A DNA stretch of 64,000 nucleotides from Symsagittifera roscoffensis (Eukaryota; Xenacoelomorpha; Acoela; Convolutidae), in the NCBI RefSeq assembly GCF_963678635.1, contig NC_087066.1:51333581-51397580 (forward strand), in the 5' to 3' direction. The first letter of the stretch is position 1; each line of letters starts with the position of its first letter. This document shows positions 57,366-64,000 of the stretch, piece after piece. A program made the translations under genes and the position numbers. The notes under the pieces are model-generated. The model was not told the DNA's origin. It searched no databases and worked only from the letters and a program-made list of their open reading frames with translations.

Positions 57366-57470
57366 TTTTGTGCTTTTTAACTGTTAATTTGTAGTTTTCA
57401 ATGTGTTTTGTTGGTTGATTCCAATTGTATAGACCTACTGGTTTGTTTTTGTATGTCTTTCTATTCTTCG

Positions 57471-57770
57471 TTATTCTTGTATTGATGATTGTGATGTGGT
57501 TTCTGAGTCAGAAAAATATAATGTATCATTAACTTGGTAGTTTTTATTTACGGAGTTTTTTAGTCTGTAAAGTTCTTCTGAATGACTTAGTTCTGATTCG
57601 GAGACTGCGTTTCTTCGTTTTGAAAAGCTTCTTCGTGTAATCTGTCTTTGTTTGCTTAGAATTTTTCTTGTGATTGTTTGTCGTTTTGTTCTTGTGTATT
57701 CTATTGACTGTGTGTGTGGAGTGATTATGAGGTCATATTTTTCGTTGTTTAATTCACAATTGTGTATCAT
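57471..57770 (-). CDS. Leader ORF before gag (99 aa)
   Basis: ATG frame on the element strand, 105 bp upstream of the gag start, beginning MIHNCELNNEKYDLIITPHT, with a basic centre (RRSFSKRRNAVSESELSHSE) and an acidic, Ser-rich end. It may be the true N-terminal part of gag separated by a stop, or a small upstream protein. No homology is recognised. Confidence 0.35.
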   Translation of the reverse strand: MIHNCELNNEKYDLIITPHTQSIEYTRTKRQTITRKILSKQRQITRRSFSKRRNAVSESELSHSEELYRLKNSVNKNYQVNDTLYFSDSETTSQSSIQE

Positions 57771-59123
57771 GATTGTTTGTTTATATTTCCTAAATTGTTT
57801 TGTGACATAAGGTTTAGGATGACGGATGCAATATTTGGATTAGTGATTTTTAATGCTTAAACTGTTAGTTCTTACAATTTTTTTGGGTTAGCCTAACTTG
57901 GTTCATATGCTTCAGGGTTGGAGAGAAGGTATATATTGATTCCTGAGAATGATTGTTACTTTTTTGTGACTAGTATAAGTTAACGTGTTAACTTTTTTTA
58001 ATCTTACTTAGGGGTAGTGAGTGTGTTCAAAGGTTGGATAATAGTAAATCGATCCACAAGGCTCAGGTATAATTAGAACTCAAGTAGTTCGTTTGATACT
58101 ATTTTAAACTTATTAAGTTTAAGTATTATCCTGGGTCAGGTAAGAGAGGGGGGGGGGGGGGGTCAAGTGAAGGATGAATAACCGAAGTTCTTCACTTTTT
58201 ATCCTAATTAGAATGGTTAGTGTGATTTAATAATTTCTATTAGTCTTAGGTCTTAAGAAAAGGTTGGATAGTGAATCGACGTTTGAGGTCGTTAGACCCT
58301 TTGCTAAATGTGTGGGGGAGAAGAAAATTGTTCTTTTTGATTTAAGGATAAGCCTTGATGATCAGAATACAAAATTAATGAGATTATTTTTAAATTAGGT
58401 AAAAGTGGATTAAAGATCCAAAGAAAGCCTTGATGATCTTTTAAGTTTAAAAGGTTTGATGTAAGTGAAAATAAGAAATAGGATAGGTTAGGCCTCCATG
58501 TTTTAAATGAACTTTAGTTTATAAAAAGTTTTAGTTTGTTTGTTTTTAATGATGTTAGTGGATTTATGATTTGCTGTTATGTTTTAGGTGATGAAGTTGA
58601 GATGAAGAGATAATTTATATATTACTAACACTTTGTGAGATTACTAACTAATTTTTAATTTTTTTTTTAATAAACATTTTTTCTAGATATCTTTTTAAAA
58701 TTACTGCAGATTAAAGGCAACGACTAGGAATGTTTTTATCAGTCGTTATTGTAAAATAATAGGTTTAGCGCTTGTGATTGTCGGTGAAAATTTTTCTTTA
58801 AGGATACTATTTTTGCAAATGAAAATCTAAATTCATTGCTAATAAAACTCTAATTATAAAAGTTTGTGTTGGCTTTTGCCGTACGACAATGAAACTTATG
58901 GGTAAGATCCGTTGTAGTCGTATATCGTCTCTTGTCCGAGGTCGTTCTCCAATACCGGGTAGTTCTCGTGTCGTTCGGAATAATGGCTCTGATCTATTGA
59001 GTCGTAGAAACATTTCAATTAAATTATTATCGTGTAGCGTTTTTGAGAATGTTTGTCTACGTCTAATCTGTTTTTGGTTAGTTCTAAGCTATTTTATTCC
59101 TTAAGGTCTTATTCGAGACTTAT
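57771..59123 (-). other. 5' untranslated leader of the retroelement
   Basis: About 1.35 kb between primer site and first frame. It includes a G run near 58.15 kb and the repeated words AAGCCTTGATGATC / GATTAAAGATCCAAAG at 58.35-58.45 kb. Frames on both strands at 58.8-59.1 kb lack motifs. The length would allow packaging or splice signals, but none is identified. Confidence 0.5.
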
Positions 59124-59133
59124 GGTCGCACCA
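59124..59133 (-). other. tRNA primer-binding site
   Basis: The element strand reads TGGTGCGACC two bases after the 5' LTR end, complementary to a tRNA 3' end GGTCGCACCA. Further along the plus strand TTCGAGAC lies where a T arm would be, so complementarity may extend beyond the core. The tRNA identity is not determined. Confidence 0.75.
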
Positions 59134-59135
59134 GA

Positions 59136-59513
59136 TGGTTTGGGACTTATCTCTAACTCATAGAGTAATTTCAGATAGGGTACACCGTCTGCTCGTCACG
59201 CTATCTTTTTTTCGGCCGGATAGATTCGTGCAACTTCTTAGTCTAATACCGATCTTAATCTTACTCTTATATCTCTTAGTCTCAATAGATCTAGAGTATT
59301 TTGGTTTTGTTACGAGTCGGCCTCTTGGAAAAGGCAACTAAGTTATAAGTTAAATTCAATATGCTCTGGTGCTGAAATTACAAGTAATTTCAGTACTTAC
59401 AAATAAGTGGGTTGTTAGTTAGATGGAGTGTGATTGGTTAGTCTTTAATATTTTATAGGGATAAAATATCTAATTTATAACCAATAATAATATATAGTTT
59501 GGATCGGGTTCCA
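59136..59513 (-). repeat. 5' LTR (378 bp)
   Basis: Plus-strand ends are TGGTTTGGGACTTATC and GATCGGGTTCCA. It aligns with 40426-40838, from which it differs by point changes and by lacking the 42-bp tandem duplication. LTR divergence shows the insertion is not new. Confidence 0.9.
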
Positions 59514-59517
59514 GAAC
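59514..59517. repeat. Target-site duplication, right (GAAC)
   Basis: GAAC directly after the 5' LTR outer end CCA. Matches 40422-40425. Confidence 0.75.
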
Positions 59518-60112
59518 CTATGGTGCTGTAGGTGTTACTTGAAATAATTTTTTTTTTGATTATCCAGATTTTGTTGAACTTCTGTTTTTGAGAAGAGGGA
59601 AGGAATATGAGCTTAAACTATAAAAAATTATACTGATACGTTAGTATCGTATCAATACCGAAATAGGATTTTAAAATAATATTTATTGGCAGTGGATTTA
59701 TAAGGCGTTATCCTCTATTCACTCACTCCGCTGAGAAAGGGAGCCTGAAAATGAAAAAAAAAAAACTGTACAGTTTTTCTCGAAACCGGAGAACAACTAA
59801 TTAGGCTTTAACATGGCACCGCACTCTTGATCCCCTTGACGAGTTTATTTTGAAATCGCCAAACAGGCCTCTCAATCTAAAAAGCCCTTGCTTATCACAA
59901 AAAGAAACAAAATAACCGGCCAAAAACTGCTCAAAATTCTATTTGCCATAATATATCACCCAATTCCAATCATATCTGAATTCGAAACTGGTTTCTATGC
60001 TGTGCTGAAGTCATAATTTCTAGATTTTTTATCTAGAATGTTTTATACTACAATCAAACACTTAGTTAAACTTAAACTTTTGACTCTTATTTGAATAAAT
60101 CGGGGGTGTAAC
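59518..60112. other. Non-coding stretch
   Basis: No gene. An imperfect palindrome ACTGATACGTTAGTATCGTATC lies near 59.63 kb. Confidence 0.5.
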
Positions 60113-60365
60113 CAGGGGCGGATTTAGGGGGCGGGGATTCGGACCTTTCCCTCCCTCACGGATTCGACCCCCCTGACTACCCAAAGGGTCCCCCTTTGTA
60201 CTGTTTTGAAAAATTCATTTTTGGTGAGGGACCCTGAAACTTTTCTAATATATACTAATTTTGAGGGGGGAGCGCGCGCCGAAAAAAACGCATTTTTTTT
60301 GGTAAAATCTTTCCAAAATGTGCCTAAAAACGCTTTTTTTTGGTCTGTTTTTTTTTACAAAAGTT
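60113..60365 (+). mobile_element. Family B element, copy 7 (left part)
   Basis: Begins CAGGGGCGGATTTAGGGGG, the best preserved left end in the window, followed by CCAAAGGGTCCCCCTTTGTA and GGGGAGCGCGCGCCG. It stops where the LINE relic begins. No right end is present. Confidence 0.65.
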
Positions 60366-62690
60366 CATTCGATCAAAATAAATTGTTGAAGTTGTCGCAA
60401 TCAATTAAAAAATTATCTCGGTTTTTATGCATAAGGTTGTCTAGAGAGTTAAACACTATATAATTAATTAGAGAGTTAAATAGTGTCCGTATTCGCACAG
60501 AAATTAATTTTTTGTTATTTCGTGTTAAATTTTTTGTCTTATTACATTGTTCTCGACTTCTTATATTAGAGAGTAATTTCAGCAGTTCGTGTACTTGTAA
60601 TTCACTGATTGAGCAATTTCCATGCGTTTTTCTTATTTTCCTTATTTCTTGTGTTTTTTGAAGCGATATGAATTTCGAATGTAAAAATTTTGTTGTATTT
60701 TTCAAAGCGGTCATATTGGCAAATCCGTATACTAAAACACCGTAATGATTTATTTGTTATTTGAAGTGCTTGTAAATTCTAATGAGGACAGATGAGCTGA
60801 GAAACTGTCGTGTTTGATAAAAACATGTATTTGAAGTGATTGCATTTTTTTCTTACTGATTCCTTATGTTGTTTGAAGGTAAAATTTTGAATCAAAAATA
60901 GTCACAGGTATTTGACTGTAGTTTTTAGTTCTATCCTGTTATGATTGCAGGTATAACTTTCAAATTTTAATTCCATTGGTAATCATTATTTGGGTTTTAC
61001 CTTTGTTTGTTGTAAGTCAATTACTTTCCATCCTTTCTGATTTTAATTCCAAACCTGTTCTGAGTTCTTTAGTTTTGTTGAGTGGTCCAAAGATATTTGG
61101 GTCATCCGCATAAAGAAAACATTCACTGTGATGTGGTATGTTGGAAAATTCATTGCTATAAATAAGAATAAGCAGGGGACCCAAAACAGAACCTTGAGGT
61201 ACACCACAATGAAGCTTCTCTGTGGTTGAACAATTGTTCCAATGAAAGACATACTAGTTTCTATTGCTGAGGTAACGTTTCAGGAAATTGAGAGGAACAC
61301 CTCTGAGCCAGTAAAGGCGACACGTATCGAAAGCCTTAGATATATCTAAGGGTGTGCAGTGCGCCAATTTATCAGTATTTTTGATTACAATAAGAACTTC
61401 TATAGTTTCCAGAATATCATCAAATGTAGAGCATTTGTTGCAAAATCTAAACTGGTTTTTTGCTCAAGACGTCAAACTTATTGAAAAAAAATGTTTATTC
61501 GGTTCGATAACATTTTACCAAAATCTTTTTCTAAAACTGGAATTTTAGAAATAGGTCTATAATTATAAGGAAAATACTTGTCTCTTTCTTTGAAAAAAGA
61601 AGCTAGTTTTGCTGTTTTAAGACAACTGGGATAAGCTGCTTCCTTGATAACCTGGTTAAGAATACTGATCAAATGAGCTGTTACAATTGGGATAACATTT
61701 TAAATAGGCAATTTGAGAGACCCAAGTCAACTTCAAACTTTTTGTAGGGCAGTTGCTTTAGTGTGTCATAAACTTCCTGTTTATCAATATGTGACAAGAA
61801 GACAGAATTTGTATTTGCAATAATTTTGGAAAAACTCTTCTGTTTTTCAAATCCAGATGACAAAGCAGGACCGATTGTGACGAAGTAGTCGTTCAATTTT
61901 TGTTCAGTTATAGGTTTTTCTTCGGTATTTGAACGTTTTTTTTATCGCCTTAACTTTTTTCTCATAATCAAAAATAAAATTTATTGGGTTGTCCAGTGTT
62001 TTCAAAGAATAGGCGATGGTTAAAACCTTCTTAATTTTCTGCTAATATTTTTTTTACTTGGACAGTTCGCTTTAGCAATCACATTTTTAGCCCTCATAGT
62101 TTTGATATCATTCGTTCTCCAGCTTTTTTTGATTTTGTTTTTCTTCTTGACAATGGTTACATTGCATCCAGTGTTGTGAACTTGCTGCTGCAGTACCAAT
62201 TGCATTATCTTCAAACTCAATTTCGATTAGTTTTTTTTGTATAAACCAGTTGAACTCAAATTTGAATTCCTGCTTTTGAAGTTTTTCTTAATTTCTACAA
62301 TTAAAATCTTCCTTTTCACATTTTTTATGAGTCCAATGCTGAAGTTTTTGAACACCATAAAGATCAGTGGTTGTGTGTTCAATAGTTTTAGTGGTGCATG
62401 GAAAATATGCAAAGGGCAAATCTATGGCTGTTCGAGAGTTCTTTGTATTACGCGTGCTGTCATTTGGCCCAGATATCAGATTAAAATCAAGCAGTTTCAT
62501 TTTTTCGATGAGTTGCGTGCTATTTTGTGTCACAACAGATAAATCTATGTCAAAGTTTCTATATATTTTATATTTATTTTTAGTGTCAGTTTTTAATTCC
62601 AACTTATGGGTCAAAAAAATTTCATGAAAATTCTCATTTTTTGCTTTGGAAGACTTATGAACCGCAGTTAGAAACAATTTCTGTTTGTTA
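60366..62690 (-). pseudogene. LINE (non-LTR retrotransposon) relic, endonuclease plus RT
   Basis: Read on the minus strand from 62.69 kb, the blocks follow LINE order. The AP-endonuclease C-terminus comes first (FDIDLSVVTQNSTQLIEKMK, then SGPNDSTRNTKNSRTAIDLP, the pTR-T--S-T-ID block). Next is a linker at 62.2-62.0 kb, then RT fingers (CLKTAKLASFFKERDK and YNYRPISKIPVLEKDFGKML), then GVPQGSVLGPLL and YADD near 61.2-61.1 kb, and finally a C-terminal segment at 60714-60373. The frames are broken throughout. The CR1/Jockey-type order is clear; the exact clade is not. Confidence 0.85.
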
Positions 62691-62925
62691 CAGATCGTCG
62701 AGTAAATGATCGGAAGTATAATAGTTTTCTTTTAATTTGATTTCAAGGAGTCGATATCTTGAAGGTGGTAAGAAAGTTGTTTTGTTAGAAACTATTAATT
62801 CGATCGCCGAAAACTGACTGAATCAAAACAACCACCACAAGCATAAATATTGCGTTTTCTCGGAAAGTCGGAACAAAAACTCAGGACATCAACTATGTCG
62901 AGAGTTCAAGGTGATTCAATTTTCA

Positions 62926-63900
62926 CGTCAGATAACAAAGAACGTTCGCACGCTTTGATCCACTCCCATCGAAATCGTTGATGTGGAATTTGTATTGAGG
63001 ACCAAACATGTGACACAGATAGCCTACATGGTTTTCTGCTTCAAGACCGTTAGGCTCGCCGACTGCCCAGTTGGTCAAGTTCACCTCTCTCCCAGTGAGC
63101 TGGTCCACCCACTTTCCCTCCTCTACTGAATCAGAAAAAGCGAGCCAGTACCACCCAGCATATCTGAACAAATTAATCGATTCATTATTCAGGCGCCCAT
63201 TTCATTTGACACGGTAATTTTTTTGACATTGATTTCCATTATTTCTAACTCTTTATTTTCGGTATTAACAAGCTTTTACCTTAAATTAAGAAAATGAAAA
63301 CTGAATGCAAAACGAGGTTTTTCCAAAAATCAACGTATTACAAATTAAAATTTCAATTACAAAGCAAAACTAATTAGAGTTGGTTTTTTCTCTCGTCGCT
63401 AAAACAGCCTTTTTAAAATGCTTTTTGGAGATTAATTAAATCAAGGAAAAAAACACCGTAGGACAAGTTTCTTACCAGTCTGTGACAGTTGTCGAAATAA
63501 ATTAAAGCGCCATTGACGGTTTTAAAGCTCGCATAACTGTTGCGTGTGGACTAACATTTTCGAAGGTGGGACTGTATTCACTGCCTGCTCCACTTCTCGG
63601 GTGTAATAGTTGGGCAAAAACCCTCCCATTCCTTCGCAATACTCTTTCGCGTCTTCGTAGATCATTGTTTCACTGGCAACGTGCACAGCTTTGAAGCCTA
63701 GGCTGTTGGGTCCTGCCGCTCTCCAGATATCTGGATTCAAACAAGCGCCTTTTATTTCGGTTAGTTCGGGCTTGTTTGGGTCGCAACGACACTGGAATCC
63801 GCCGATGACTGAGTCATCGCAAATTTGAGTCCTGTGACATGGGTTGTCGACATTGGGACATTGTTCTTTACCTGTCAGGATTATGTGGTCAGCCACGTCT
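62926..63900 (-). CDS. EGF / C-type-lectin-domain protein, 3' exons (partial gene)
   Basis: Minus-strand gene, cut by the window edge. The exon from 63900, after an acceptor reading TTTTTATCAG, encodes an EGF-like domain (CPNVDNPCHRTQICDDSVIG, then FQCRCDPNK...ACLN, six Cys). It then starts a C-type lectin domain (ETMIYEDAKEYCEGMGGFLP). Its 3' end is uncertain: an open frame runs to a stop at 63522, and a canonical donor lies at about 63474. The last exon starts at 63170 after TTTGTTCAG, with GWYWLAF, WVDQLTGREVNLTNWAVGEPN and INDFDGSGSKRANVLCYLT, ending in TGA at 62923-62925. EPN is the mannose-type sugar/calcium motif, and ND in the usual WND position supports calcium binding. One of the four conserved Cys seems absent near the C-terminus. 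Such proteins are secreted or membrane-bound lectins; ligand unknown. Sequence beyond 63900 (an ITLRLMSDELTAY-like stretch) may belong to an earlier exon. Confidence 0.75.
63181..63470. other. Intron of the lectin gene
   Basis: AT-rich sequence between the two lectin exons, bounded on the minus strand by a GTAAGAA donor and a TTGTTCAG acceptor. No repeat or nested gene is seen. Confidence 0.6.
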
Positions 63901-64000
63901 CTGATAAAAACAATTTAAAAAATCAATTTGATAAAGAGGAATTGGCTATAAGCTGTCAATTCATCGCTCATCAGTCTGAGGGTGATTTCCATTTTCGCTA

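Larger units (their letters stand above)
40426..59513 (-). mobile_element. 19.1-kb Ty3/gypsy-type LTR retroelement with env (degenerate)
   Basis: The element lies between two related LTRs with TG...CA ends and is flanked by GAAC on both sides. On the minus strand the order is 5' LTR, primer site, gag, protease, RT, RNase H, integrase, env, extra frames, 3' LTR. Protease-RT-RNase H-integrase is the Ty3/gypsy and retroviral order. An env makes it errantivirus-like, resembling the env-bearing Tor elements described from Oikopleura. Complete Ty3/gypsy elements are usually 5 to 12 kb. The excess here comes from an internal duplication (46.5-51.5 kb) and about 4 kb of sequence downstream of env. 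Every main gene carries stops or frameshifts, so this copy is not expected to be active. Confidence 0.9.

Noticed and set aside
1-64000. CRISPR array, prokaryotic operon or rRNA gene
   Set aside because: No regularly spaced identical direct repeats of CRISPR size, no Shine-Dalgarno-led gene runs, and no rRNA-like conserved blocks were seen. Spliced genes and LINE/LTR elements indicate an animal genome.

Overview
This is AT-rich metazoan nuclear DNA, dominated by repeats and carrying few genes. The animal signs are a family-31 glycosyltransferase gene, an EGF plus C-type-lectin gene, two LINE reverse-transcriptase relics and an env-bearing Ty3/gypsy-type LTR retroelement. Several probable genes have very short GT-AG introns (31 to 51 nt). 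Introns that small, together with env-bearing gypsy elements, would suit a larvacean tunicate (Oikopleura-like), but no single sequence proves this and the assignment is an inference.

Layout. 0-3.3 kb: mostly non-coding, with a cluster of ATCGAT-type palindromes. 3.3-4.6 kb: a four-exon gene of unknown family on the plus strand (214 residues). 4.6-17.9 kb: non-coding DNA with a Helentron-like repeat (8.6 kb), a 0.9-kb tandem duplication (10.7-12.5 kb) and an array of roughly 1-kb units (13.3-17.2 kb). 17.9-18.4 kb: small exon-like reading frames. 20.2-29 kb: a mosaic built from about six repeat families (called A to E and U here) copied as blocks, with a foldback transposon whose empty site survives in the paralogous block. 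29.8-31.8 kb: a small two-exon candidate gene, a LINE fragment and an SGNH-hydrolase-like relic. 32.6-33.1 kb: a palindrome-rich inverted-repeat element. 33.8-35.1 kb: an intact beta-1,3-galactosyltransferase-like gene. 36.9-40.0 kb: an eroded coding region of unknown family.

40.4-59.5 kb: a single 19.1-kb LTR retroelement on the minus strand. It has two LTRs, a 4-bp target duplication (GAAC), a tRNA primer site two bases from the 5' LTR, and gag, protease, RT, RNase H, integrase and env remnants. It also has about 4 kb with extra reading frames between env and the 3' LTR. An internal duplication has copied part of integrase and the start of env, with an inverted 75-bp piece at one joint. All the main genes are broken by stops or frameshifts, so this copy looks dead. 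60.1-62.7 kb: a family-B element abutting a minus-strand LINE relic. 62.9-64.0 kb: the 3' part of a minus-strand EGF/C-type-lectin gene that runs off the window.

The genes do not form a pathway. The two recognisable host genes both relate to glycans (one would build them, one may bind them), but nothing shows that they work together. I found no CRISPR array, rRNA or convincing tRNA. Frameshifts in homopolymer runs recur, and I cannot tell decay from assembly error.
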